46,264 nt of DNA from Streptomyces sp. SM10 (GCF_002910915.1 NZ_NEUF01000060.1:1-46264), one strand, 5' to 3'. Positions 36,413 to 44,140 are shown, numbered from the stretch's first letter. The notes: generated by a model not told the origin, from the letters alone. Numbers and translations: made by a program.

Positions 36413-37306
36413 ATGGACAACCGTGAGGAGGTCCGCGAGTTCCTGACCTCGCGGCGCGCCAAGATCACCCCCGATCAGGTCGGACTGCCCGGAGGCTCCC
36501 GGCGCCGGGTGCCGGGCCTGCGCCGCAGCGAGGTCGCCGCCCTGGCGGACATGAGCGTGGAGTACTACGCGAAGCTGGAGCGTGGCGACCTCTCCGGCGT
36601 CTCCCCGGGCGTCCTCGAAGCCCTCGCCCGCGCGCTGCGGCTCGATGATGCCGAGCGCGCCCACCTGGTGAACCTCGCCCAGGCCGCCGACGGCTCCGAT
36701 GCCCTCACCCGCCCCCGCCGGCGTACCGCCACCCGGCAGTGGCAGCCGCACCGCAGCCTGCAGTGGACGCTGGACGCGGTCACCGCCGGACCGGCGTTCG
36801 TCCGCAACGGCCGGATGGACATCCTCGCCGCCAACCCGCTCTTCCGCGCCTTCTACACCGACCTCTACGCCACCCCCGGCAACCAGCAGAACCTGGCCCG
36901 CTTCACCTTCCTGGACCCCGCCGCCCGCCGCTTCTACCCCGAGTGGGACTCCTTCGCCGACATCACCGTCGCCATCGTGCGTACGGAAGCCGGCCGCAAC
37001 CCCCACGACAAGGACCTCCACGACCTCGTCGGGGAGCTGTCCACCCGCAGCGACGAATTCCGCACCCGCTGGGGGGCGCACAACGTCCGCCACCACAGCA
37101 CCGGCACCAAGCACTTCCACCACCACGCCGTCGGCGACCTCTCCCTCGACTTCGAGGGCCTGGACATGGCCTCCGCCCCCGGCCTGAACCTCACCATCTA
37201 CACCGCCGAGCCCGGCTCACCCTCCGAAGAGGGACTGCGCCTCCTCGCGACCTGGGCCGCCACCCAGGAAGCCACCTCGGACACGGAACGATCAGCAACC
37301 AGCTGA
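36413..37306 (+). CDS. XRE-family regulator with MmyB-like ligand-binding domain
   Basis: 297 aa. The N-terminal helix-turn-helix is RRSEVAALADMSVEYYAKLERGD in pieces (SEVAALADMS, YYAKLERGD). The C-terminal domain of residues 105-270 (LQWTLDAV, NGRMDILAANPLFRAFYTD, NLARFTFLDPAARRFYPEW) is the PAS-like MmyB fold, which in solved members holds a fatty-acid-like ligand. MmyB regulators are, as I recall, usually encoded beside SDR genes, as here. ATG at 36413 is the start. It is divergent from the operon and probably represses it and itself through the palindrome at 36357-36381. Confidence 0.92.
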   Translation: MDNREEVREFLTSRRAKITPDQVGLPGGSRRRVPGLRRSEVAALADMSVEYYAKLERGDLSGVSPGVLEALARALRLDDAERAHLVNLAQAADGSDALTRPRRRTATRQWQPHRSLQWTLDAVTAGPAFVRNGRMDILAANPLFRAFYTDLYATPGNQQNLARFTFLDPAARRFYPEWDSFADITVAIVRTEAGRNPHDKDLHDLVGELSTRSDEFRTRWGAHNVRHHSTGTKHFHHHAVGDLSLDFEGLDMASAPGLNLTIYTAEPGSPSEEGLRLLATWAATQEATSDTERSATS

Positions 37307-37719
37307 AGCCGACAGCGCCGAACCCGGACCGGGCTCGACGCTGTCAGCGCACTGATCCGTGGAGCAGGCGGCCAGGGCTCCCAGCCGAGAGCGGCAGGGC
37401 GCCAGCGCGTCTTCACCTCCGACACCCCCTGGGTCGCTGCCGACTTCGACGACACCATCTCGTCACTGAAGATCACCAAGCAGGGCGGAGCCGCACCGAC
37501 TCCCCGCATTCTTGCTGCTGGAGCCACCCCGACCCCTGTCAGCCTGGGGACGATGGGCCTCACCATGGCAGTGTCGATGTAGCACACCATCTCGTATTGA
37601 TGGCCGTGTGCGTTGCTGATCTGGTGGACACCCCTCGCTGGTCAGCACCGCCGCTCCGACAAGTCTGGCGATTCTGGCGTCGTGACGCTCACTCCTCGCC
37701 CTCGTCGTCCTCATCAAGC
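37307..37719 (+). pseudogene. Decayed stretch with a possible beta/gamma-crystallin-like remnant
   Basis: In the frame of the regulator, open again after its stop, codons up to TAG at 37580-37582 read smoothly. The segment from about 37411, QRVFTSDTPWVAADFDDTIS then SLKI, looks like a piece of a beta/gamma-crystallin-fold secreted protein (pattern FTSDxPWVxxDFND). There is no start codon or signal, so it is at best the 3' end of a lost gene. The remaining 140 bp to 37719 show nothing recognisable. Confidence 0.35.
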
Positions 37720-38259
37720 TCGGGCATCGACAGCCAGTCGGTGGACGCCTCCGAATCCGTAGGTGAGGACAGTCGCGGATACGACGGCGGCAAGTCACGC
37801 GACGGCCGCAAGCGTCACATCCTGACCGATACCGAGGGCCTGCTCCTGGAGGTGACCGTGACCACGGCCGATGTGCACGACTCCAAGGCCGCCCCGGCGC
37901 TGCTGGAGGCATTCATGGAACAGCCGGGCCGGCTGCTGAAACTGGTGTGGGTCGACAGCGCCTACCAGGGTCCGGCGCTGTCGAAGGCGTTCGCCCGACA
38001 CGGTGTCCGCGTCGAGGTCGTGCGGCGCTGTGACGGGCAGCGCGGATTCGTCGTACTGGCCCGCAGGTGGGTGGTGGAGCGCACGCTGAGCTGGCTCTCC
38101 CGCTCACGCCGCCTCAACCGCGACCACGAACGCCGCCCCGACCACCATGCCCAGATGGTGTGGTGGGCGGCCACCATCAGGCTGTCCCGGCGCCTGGCCG
38201 CAGACGCTCCGCGCTGGCCGGAGAAGCGTCCCGAGCGGCTGCTTCCGGCGGCGGCGTGA
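37720..38259 (+). pseudogene. IS5-family transposase, C-terminal remnant
   Basis: From SGIDSQSV onward the frame matches the DDE part of IS5-family (IS1031/ISL2-like) transposases: GRKRHILTDTEGLLLEVTVTTADVHDS, WVDSAYQGPAL, and RRWVVERTLSWLSRSRRLNRDHE, which holds the last catalytic glutamate. The N-terminal half, including the first Asp region and helix-turn-helix, is gone and replaced by an unrelated Ser-rich read-through. No terminal inverted repeat was found. Non-functional relic of an insertion. Confidence 0.88.
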
Positions 38260-38741
38260 ATCGTCCGTCCTCCGCCCGCACCAGCCAGCCCCGCTTCTCC
38301 AGCACATAGGCACGGTGTCGGATCTTCTCCACCTCGTTCTTGATCTCCGCTTCCCGGCCCACCGCACGTGCCGGCTCCACCCCGTTCACCGGCCCCGAAG
38401 CGGCCACCACCGCGGCGAACACCTCCCGGTACGCACCGCTGAGCACCTCCTCACCGATGCCCGGCCGCCACACCGGCGGCCGTCCACCATGCACCGGGCC
38501 TGAACCGTTCGCCCCCCAGCGGCAGCCACCTCACCACTTGACGGCACAGAAACCGGCGTAGTCACCGCGCTCTCCTCGGCCAGCACCGACACGAGTTCCT
38601 CCCGCCCCACCCTGGCCCGCTCGACCGCTCCCGCGCGGCATCCACCTCCACCTGAGCCTGCTCCAGGACCTCCGTCCAGGACTCCAGCTCCTGCCTCGCC
38701 CGCGCCTCACGCAGTTCCATCAACCCCAGCACCGACGGCAT
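38177..38741 (-). pseudogene. Hypothetical gene broken by two frameshifts
   Basis: Three overlapping frames on the minus strand join into one plausible protein. Frame A starts at 38741 with MPSVLGLMELREARARQELE and runs to about 38610. After DAARER the reading continues sensibly only in frame B, as VERARVGREELVSVLAEESA. It then moves to frame C from about 38490, with VWRPGIGEEVLSGAYREVFA and KIRHRAYVLEKRGWLVRAED before the stop. Similar intact coiled-coil/winged-helix proteins beginning MPSVLGL are, as I recall, common in Streptomyces near transposases. Their function is unknown. Its 3' end overlaps the IS5 relic on the other strand by 83 bp. Confidence 0.65.
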
Positions 38742-39162
38742 CACAACCTCCTCGATCAACAACAAGCCGCCCGCTGCCTGCCCCTACCCCTCCGCGACCA
38801 CGCCCCGCACACGAAGAAGCCCCTGCTCATCGAACAGGGACTCCCTTTGCCACAACGCACTGAGATGCCGTCAGGGAGCTGTCAAGAGCCGTGAGGAGCC
38901 CATCAGAGGGCCGTCAGAAACGGGCCGCCGCCCTTGTCCCGGGCCACGGCCACGGCTTCGATGGGACCCATGAACAGCGCGTGGACCCTGCTCGACCGGC
39001 CGCCTCATCACGCGCCGCCGTGTCGCGTGCCCCGCTGCCGTCCGGGCGCGTCCGCCCTGAGCTGACGCCCGCCCGACCGCCTGTCCCGGGGCGCCGTGAC
39101 CGTATACCGGTGCGACGCCCCACCGTTTTCCCCACCACATTTCTCAGACCTCTGGACAACTC
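38742..39162. other. Non-coding stretch before the SDR gene at 39163
   Basis: No gene was found in these 421 bp. It holds an imperfect hairpin (AGCCCCTG at 38818-38825 with CAGGGACT at 38835-38842) and a phased array of heptamers at 38868-38917. TATACC at about 39100 could be a -10 element for the SDR gene. The ribosome site of that gene is weak. Confidence 0.6.
38868..38917. repeat. Five heptamers spaced 10-11 bp apart
   Basis: CCGTCAG (38868), CTGTCAA (38879), CCGTGAG (38889), CCATCAG (38900) and CCGTCAG (38911) start 11, 10, 11 and 11 bp apart. A weaker copy, CACTGAG, lies at 38858. This puts them on one face of the helix. The layout resembles the heptamer arrays bound by SARP-type activators. 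Confidence 0.6.
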
Positions 39163-39969
39163 ATGTCTCCTTCCCTGTCCGGTCACACCGTGCTCGTCAC
39201 CGGAGCGACGTCCGGCATCGGCTACCAGACCGCCCGGCTGCTCGCCGAACGCGACGCAATGGTCCTCGTGCACGGCCGTACCGCCGAGGAGGCGCACGCC
39301 GCCGTGGACCGGCTCGTCACGCTCTCGGACGCGCCCGCCGACCGCCTGTGCGCCTTCGGGGCCGACTTCTCCCGCCTGGAGGAGGTCGAACAGCTCGCCG
39401 TCCGGGTCCTGACGGAGCACCCGCACCTGGACGTGCTCGTGAACAACGCCGGCATGGCCGCCCCCGAGCGGCACACGGTCACCGCCGACGGCAACGAGGT
39501 CGCCTTCCAGGTCAACTTCCTTGCCCACTACCTGCTCACACACCTGCTTGAGCCTGCCCTGAACAGCGACCCGGGCGGCCGGGTCGTCAACGTCTCCTCC
39601 TCCCTGCACCGCACCGGTTCGATCCAGTGGAGCGACCCCGACCGGACCCGCCGCTACTCACGGCTCGCCGCCTACGCCCAGTCGCAGCTGGCACTGACCG
39701 TCTTCGCCGCCGACCCGCGCGTCGCCGCCGTCTCCGTACACCCCGGCGTCTGCGCCACGAGCCTCTTGCCGCTGTACGCGCACGAGGGCGAGTCGCCGGC
39801 CGAGGGAGCCGCCCACGTCGTACGGCTCTGCGACCCTGCCACCAAGATCGTCAACGGCGCCTACTACGAACGTGAACACCGCGTCTCCCCGGCCCCCGTC
39901 GCCACGGAGCCCCGCACCGTCCAGCGCCTCAGCAAGCTCGCCGACCTCCTCGTCGGCCACACCGCCTGA
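39163..39969 (+). CDS. SDR-fold protein, retinol-dehydrogenase-like, catalytic Lys replaced by Gln
   Basis: 268 aa. Cofactor loop VTGATSGIGYQTARLLAERD, NNAG, and NVSSSLHRTG with the catalytic serine are normal. The active-site segment reads AYAQSQLALTVFA where relatives have YxxSKLAN, so the tyrosine is present but the lysine is Gln. The later VHPGVCATSLLP is typical of the retinol-dehydrogenase-like subgroup. ATG at 39163 has a poor ribosome site. A 19-codon frame follows 14 bp after its stop. Either altered catalysis or a binding role is possible. Confidence 0.8.
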   Translation: MSPSLSGHTVLVTGATSGIGYQTARLLAERDAMVLVHGRTAEEAHAAVDRLVTLSDAPADRLCAFGADFSRLEEVEQLAVRVLTEHPHLDVLVNNAGMAAPERHTVTADGNEVAFQVNFLAHYLLTHLLEPALNSDPGGRVVNVSSSLHRTGSIQWSDPDRTRRYSRLAAYAQSQLALTVFAADPRVAAVSVHPGVCATSLLPLYAHEGESPAEGAAHVVRLCDPATKIVNGAYYEREHRVSPAPVATEPRTVQRLSKLADLLVGHTA

Positions 39970-39983
39970 AGGAGCGCTCCGCC

Positions 39984-40043
39984 ATGTCCAAGCGCGCCCG
40001 CAAGCACAAGGCAAACCACGGCAGTAAAACCGGCCAGCGCTGA
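39984..40043 (+). CDS. Micro-ORF of 19 aa resembling ribosomal protein bL37
   Basis: ATG at 39984, with GAAGGAG 9 bp upstream, opens a 19-codon frame. The product begins MSKRARKHKANHG and is strongly basic. Actinobacterial bL37 is a 24-residue basic peptide of the pattern M(A/S)KRxRKxx...KANHGKRP. The N-terminus and the ANHG element match, while the middle is shorter and the end differs. It lies 14 bp after the SDR gene, so it should be cotranscribed. It could be a stray paralogue, an alternative ribosomal peptide or a chance match. Confidence 0.5.
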   Translation: MSKRARKHKANHGSKTGQR

Positions 40044-40093
40044 CCCCGGGGGCGGCCCGCCCGGGCCGCCGCCACACCCGCACCGGAGACCCC

Positions 40094-40885
40094 TTGCACC
40101 CCGCCCAGCAACCACCCTCCCCCGCCCGAGCGTTCCCGACCGGAGAACCCGGCACCGGAGCCCTCGTCGAGCACGCCCTCGCCACCGGTCACGGCCGATG
40201 GTGGACCGACCGCCGAGACCGGCCCCGCGCCGTGGCTGTCACCTGCGCCGGACACGCCCTCCTGGCAGGCGACCCCACCGCTCTCGCCCCCGCGGCCCTC
40301 GCCCCACTCGCCCCACTCGCCGACCACTGCGTCGAAGCCCCTGACCGCTTCTTGCCCGTCCTCGACGCGGCCTTCGCTCACCTCCGCACCTGGGAACGGA
40401 TGTTGTACCTCCACACCGCTCCCACGCCCTTCCCGCCGCGCGTGCCGCAGGGGCTGACCGTCAGGCGTCTCAGCGCGCCCGACGCACCGGCATTGGCGGC
40501 GATGGACCCGGCCATGGCTTGGATCCACCGCAGTTGGGGCGAGCCCAGCGCTCTCGCCGCCTCCGGACTCGGCTGGGCCGCGTTCCGCAAGGACCAGGTG
40601 CTTACCCTCACCTGCACCCGCTTCCTCGGCAGCCGCTACGAGGACCTGGCCTGCGCCACCGTGCCGGACGAGCGCCGCCGACACCTCGCACTTGCCTGCG
40701 TCAGCGGCCTGACCGCCGACGTCACTGCCCGAGGCCACCGGGCCACCTGGACCTGCTCTCGCGACAACCGCCCGAGCCGCCTCCTCGCCTGGACCGCCGG
40801 CTTCCGGCTGGCCAGGGAGTACGTCCACCACGTCGCGGGACCTGCCACCGTCAGCAACCCGTCAGGATTCGGGGCGGCAGCGTAG
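40094..40885 (+). CDS. GNAT-like N-acetyltransferase
   Basis: 263 aa from a TTG at 40094 with CGGAG 6-10 bp upstream. The first 110 residues are a variable Ala/Pro-rich region. The C-terminal 130 residues follow the GNAT order: LTVRRLSAPDAPAL, AWIHRSWGEPSALAASGLGW, CATVPDERRRHLALACVSGL (helix after the acetyl-CoA loop), and DNRPSRLLAWTAGFRLAREYVHH. The RGxG loop is weak (ERRRHLAL), so the assignment rests on overall order. The substrate is unknown. Downstream of the micro-ORF by 50 bp. Confidence 0.7.
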   Translation: MHPAQQPPSPARAFPTGEPGTGALVEHALATGHGRWWTDRRDRPRAVAVTCAGHALLAGDPTALAPAALAPLAPLADHCVEAPDRFLPVLDAAFAHLRTWERMLYLHTAPTPFPPRVPQGLTVRRLSAPDAPALAAMDPAMAWIHRSWGEPSALAASGLGWAAFRKDQVLTLTCTRFLGSRYEDLACATVPDERRRHLALACVSGLTADVTARGHRATWTCSRDNRPSRLLAWTAGFRLAREYVHHVAGPATVSNPSGFGAAA

Positions 40886-40938
40886 GACTCCCGTAAGGAA
40901 ACCGCTCTCATTCGGTCACGAACCCTACCGTCGGCCCT

Positions 40939-41436
40939 GTGCAGCGATACGACGTCCAATGGCTCTCCGAGGCCCGTGCCGCAGCTGGCTACGCGGTCCT
41001 CGTCGCCCTCCTCGGCCTGTTCGTCGACGCGGTCGGCACCGGACTGACGGCGCCCCGCGCGATGGCCTGGACCGGCCTGGCCGCCACTCTCCTCGTGATC
41101 CTGCTGCCCCCGCGCGTCAGCGTGACCCCCGGTCGGCTGACGGTACGGAGCCTCGCCTCCACCAGGACCGTCCACACGGACGAGCTGGTTTCCCTCCGTT
41201 GGCCGATCGACGTCTCCGAGCGAGTGGCCCTGCGCGACGAGCACGGCACCCACGCCGAACTCGACCTGCGCCTCCTCTTCGCCAACCCGTCACTCTGGCT
41301 CCAGCTGGAAGCCGACGCCCGGACCTCACAAGGCCGAGGCACCTTCGTTCACGGCTTCCCCTGCCTCGACCGACTCGCGATCCGGATCGAAGCGGAGACG
41401 GCTCACACCGTCTTCAGAGTCTCCCGGCTCGAGTGA
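40939..41436 (+). CDS. Small membrane protein with a PH-like domain
   Basis: 165 aa, GTG start at 40939. Two membrane segments (about residues 15-34 and 42-58) are followed by VSVTPGRLTVRSLASTRTVHTDELVSLRW, a pattern like bacterial PH (bPH) domains. The last 60 residues are soluble. Similar proteins are annotated as PH-domain or hypothetical proteins in Streptomyces. Function unknown. 53 bp after the acetyltransferase gene. Confidence 0.6.
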   Translation: MQRYDVQWLSEARAAAGYAVLVALLGLFVDAVGTGLTAPRAMAWTGLAATLLVILLPPRVSVTPGRLTVRSLASTRTVHTDELVSLRWPIDVSERVALRDEHGTHAELDLRLLFANPSLWLQLEADARTSQGRGTFVHGFPCLDRLAIRIEAETAHTVFRVSRLE

Positions 41437-41628
41437 GCAGCACCGCGAGCCGACGGCGGTGTGACGGCCGTAGGGCGGGTTGGCAGCCTTGCCATTGCGG
41501 GCGTCGACGAGGGCAGAGCCGGCGGCCAGGGCACGGCCGCCGCCAGCTGCCAGCGGCGCCGGAGCGGGAGAAGCCTGCGCCTGGGCCGCAGTCTGCTCCC
41601 CGTGGGCAACTGCGGCATGCCTGGTCCG

Positions 41629-41770
41629 CGTCCACGAGGTGCTCGGCGACGACATCCGGGGCTTCTGCACGGCGCTGGCCGGCGGAGAAGGGGCCCGAAC
41701 CTACCGCGACCGGTGGCGCGAGCAGCTGAACAGGAACGTCGCAAGGAAACTGAACCGGCTGGGAGGCTGA
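41629..41770 (+). pseudogene. DUF1048 protein, C-terminal fragment
   Basis: In a frame ending at 41768-41770 the last ~45 residues, RVHEVLGDDIRGFCTALAGG, GARTYRDRWREQLNRNVARKL, match the end of DUF1048 proteins (small helical proteins usually encoded as tandem pairs after a PadR regulator). The upstream part of the frame, from 41480, is low-complexity Ala/Pro and does not resemble the family, so the N-terminal half has been lost. Confidence 0.65.
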
Positions 41771-41771
41771 C

Positions 41772-41942
41772 GTGGGCATCCAGGACATCATCGAGGGCAA
41801 GAAGCAGTGGCGCGCGCACATGGCTCGGGTCAAGGCGCTCCCGCCGGACTACCAGATCGCCTACAAGGATGGCTCGTCTGATGCAGGATCGAAAGTGCCC
41901 GAGAAGTCCCTGACGCCAGGAAAGCCGCCTCGCAGCCGGTGA
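41772..41942 (+). pseudogene. DUF1048 protein, N-terminal fragment
   Basis: GTG at 41772, one base after the stop of the previous fragment, opens 56 codons. The first 32 residues (MGIQDIIEGKKQWRAHMARV, KALPPDYQIAYK) are the canonical DUF1048 start. After that the sequence diverges (DGSSDAGSKVPEK...) and stops at 41942. The second gene of the pair has lost its C-terminal half. No PadR gene is seen near. Confidence 0.72.
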
Positions 41943-41980
41943 AAGCGCAGGTCACAGGGCTACGCGCAACGCCGCCCAGT

Positions 41981-42093
41981 TGTACGCGGAGTGCAAGGAG
42001 CCCCTGTACGCCGCTCCCCCGCTGCTCCAGCGCATGGTCGACGCGGGCCGGCTCGGCCGGAAGACGGGTTCGGGTTTCTACCCCTACCAGTGA
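41981..42093 (+). repeat. Right copy of the dehydrogenase 3'-end direct repeat
   Basis: Encodes LYAECKEPLYAAPPLLQRMV and DAGRLGRKTGSGFYPYQ then a stop, the end of a 3-hydroxybutyryl-CoA dehydrogenase. Compared with 30632-30741 there are seven substitutions (Tyr to Cys and Ala to Pro among the coded changes, the others silent) and an extra CAG before the stop. Nothing upstream of 41980 resembles the rest of the gene. Confidence 0.92.
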
Positions 42094-42181
42094 ACCGCCT
42101 GCGCCGGTGCGGCGGACCTTCCGGGGTGTCCCGGCGGGTCCGCCGCACCGGCATGTGGCGTCAGCTCGGTCGCATGTGCGC

Positions 42182-42712
42182 TCACCCCAGCTGCATGTGA
42201 TGGAGCATCAACAGCCCCGCCGCCATGTTGGCCGCCGGTATCTCACCGCGGGCGATCATGTCCGGCACGAGTTTGAGCGGGACCCACTCGCGCCGCGAGG
42301 ACTCGAAGCCGTCCACCGGGGGCCCGGCGTACGTCGCCTCCCGGGACCAGAAGAGGTGGTGCCGGGCGTCGACGAGGCCGTTGGCCGGTTCGACGGTCAT
42401 CAGCGGGCGCAGTTCGCCGGGGCGCCAGCCGGTCTCCTCCTCCATCTCCCGCGCCGCGGCCACGGCGATGTCCTCGCCGTCCTCCACCACGCCCGCGGCC
42501 AGTTCCCAGCCCCAGCTGTCGGTGATGAAGCGGTGCCGCCACAGGAGCAGGACCTCGTTGGCCTCGTTGACGACGGTCGCCGCGGCGACGGCCCGGAGCC
42601 GGATGAGGAAGTGGTCCAGGTGACGGCCGTCGGGGAGAACGACGTCCGCCAGATTGACCCGGAACCAGCGATTCTCGTACACGGTCTGTTCGTTCAGGTT
42701 CGTCCACTGCAC
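42182..42712 (-). CDS. NUDIX hydrolase
   Basis: 176 aa. The Nudix box is complete: from GVVEDGEDIA to AAAREMEEETGW it follows GX5EX7REUXEEXGU. VLLLWRHRFITDSWGWELAAG before it resembles ADP-ribose and related sugar-nucleotide pyrophosphatases. It sits 87 bp after the large regulator gene in the same direction and probably shares its transcript. The exact nucleotide substrate is not known. Confidence 0.9.
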   Translation of the reverse strand: MQWTNLNEQTVYENRWFRVNLADVVLPDGRHLDHFLIRLRAVAAATVVNEANEVLLLWRHRFITDSWGWELAAGVVEDGEDIAVAAAREMEEETGWRPGELRPLMTVEPANGLVDARHHLFWSREATYAGPPVDGFESSRREWVPLKLVPDMIARGEIPAANMAAGLLMLHHMQLG

Positions 42713-42799
42713 AGTTCTGCCACCTTCCGACTGGTCGATGGCAACATCGGAGCAGGGTCCGCCCCGCAGGGGAACGCGTGCACGGCCCTGGGACGAGGC

Positions 42800-44140
42800 T
42801 CACAGAGGCACGCGCAGCGCTCCGTCGATGAGACCGGCCGCCGCTTCGGCGTCGGCGCAGCCGCTCGCGGCCAGGTGTTCCCGTACGGAGCGCAGCCGGT
42901 CCCTGAGCCGCTGGGATTCCATGCCCCGGGCGCGTTCGGCCATCTCCGAGGCCGTGCCGGCCGCCCTGTCCGCCTCACCCTGGAGCAGTTCGAGATGGGT
43001 CAGCAGCGCGAGCCGGTGCACGGTCCCGCGGTCGTGCGCCGGGGAGCGTACGGCCGCCGCGGCGTGCTCCCGGGCACCGGCGAGATCCCCGAGGCTCAGC
43101 AGCGCCTCCGCCACCTGGACGTTGACGAGGCCCGGCTGGACGTACCCCGTCTCGTCCGGTTCGCTGCCGGAGCCGATGCGTCCGGCCTCCTCCTCCGCGC
43201 GCCGGATGCACTCCAGGGCGCTGCGGTGGTCACCGAGCTGGGCGTAGGCCTTGGCCTGCATCGCGTGCAGGTCGGTGGCCAGCGCCGGGGTGATGTGGGG
43301 GCTCGCGGCCCGCAGGGCCGCCTCGGCGAAGGCGACGGAACGGCGGAATTCGGCGAGGTGCAGGGACTGGTTCACGAGCAGCGCGATCACATAGCCGCCG
43401 AGCCCCCGGTCCCCGCTCGCCTTGGCCAGGCGCAGGGCCTGATGGAAGTAACGCTGGGCGAGGCCGTGGGCGTCGGAGTCGTAGGCGCAGATGCCGGCGA
43501 CGGCCACCAGGCCGGCGGCCGCGCGGTGGAGCTGTCTGCCCGTCGCATCGCTGTACCCGCCGCGCAGCAGCGGCGCGGTCTCGGCGTTGAGGAAGCCGAC
43601 GATGCGGGACCTGGTCGCGATGCCGCCCGCCTTGCGGTACATCTGCTCGTAGTGGGCGCGGGCCGCGCGGAGCATCGCTATGTCCGCCATGCTCACGCGG
43701 GAGGGCCCGGGGCGGGAGACGTCGGCGTCCTCGGGAGGGTTCTCCCACTCCCAGACCGGGATGACGGCCGTGGTGCCGGTGACGGCCGGGGCGGTGGCCA
43801 GGTGCGGACGCTGCAGTTCGTCGGAGCGCCACAGGGCGGTCGCGTGCTCGACGAAACCGGAGAGACCTGCGCTCGGAGCCGCCGCCTGGAGCCCGGCGAT
43901 CCCCATGCCGATGTCGTCGAGCGTGACGGGCCGCTCCAGCCGCGCGGCGAGGACCTCGCAGATCAGGTCGGGGACCTGCCCGCGCGGGCGCTGGCCCTTG
44001 AGCCAGCGGGAGACCGCCGTGTGTTCGTAACGCAGGCAGAGCCTGCGGGCTCGGCCGGCCTGGTTGACATGGCCGGCGAGCCCGGCACGGGACACACCCG
44101 CCTCGTCGATCAGGGATTCGAGCAGGACGTTGGGCTCCAT
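42800..44140 (-). CDS. Large helix-turn-helix / TPR-like regulator (NsdA-type)
   Basis: 446 aa. Residues 1-75 hold an XRE-like helix-turn-helix with LCLRYEHTAVSRWLKGQRPRG as recognition region. Residues 170-440 are alpha-helical repeats resembling TPRs (ALRLAKASGDRGLGGYVIAL, AKAYAQLGDHRSALECIRRA, EALLSLGDLAGAREHAAAAV). This plan matches the Streptomyces family that includes NsdA, a negative regulator of sporulation and antibiotic production, but identity with NsdA itself is not claimed. Start at 44140 (MEPNVLLESL) is preferred over longer readings. It is upstream of the NUDIX gene. Confidence 0.8.
   Translation of the reverse strand: MEPNVLLESLIDEAGVSRAGLAGHVNQAGRARRLCLRYEHTAVSRWLKGQRPRGQVPDLICEVLAARLERPVTLDDIGMGIAGLQAAAPSAGLSGFVEHATALWRSDELQRPHLATAPAVTGTTAVIPVWEWENPPEDADVSRPGPSRVSMADIAMLRAARAHYEQMYRKAGGIATRSRIVGFLNAETAPLLRGGYSDATGRQLHRAAAGLVAVAGICAYDSDAHGLAQRYFHQALRLAKASGDRGLGGYVIALLVNQSLHLAEFRRSVAFAEAALRAASPHITPALATDLHAMQAKAYAQLGDHRSALECIRRAEEEAGRIGSGSEPDETGYVQPGLVNVQVAEALLSLGDLAGAREHAAAAVRSPAHDRGTVHRLALLTHLELLQGEADRAAGTASEMAERARGMESQRLRDRLRSVREHLAASGCADAEAAAGLIDGALRVPL

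Noticed and set aside
41437..41628. Minus-strand Ala-rich frame (text like ALVDARNGKAANPPYGRHT) before the DUF1048 fragment
   Set aside because: It reads somewhat like a protein, but without start, ribosome site or a family I can name. The gap between the PH-like gene and the DUF1048 fragment is treated as decayed DNA.
30742..41980. A secondary-metabolite cluster, given SDRs, cupin, dehydrogenase and efflux
   Set aside because: No synthase, ligase or other scaffold-building enzyme is present. A redox/detoxification unit fits better.
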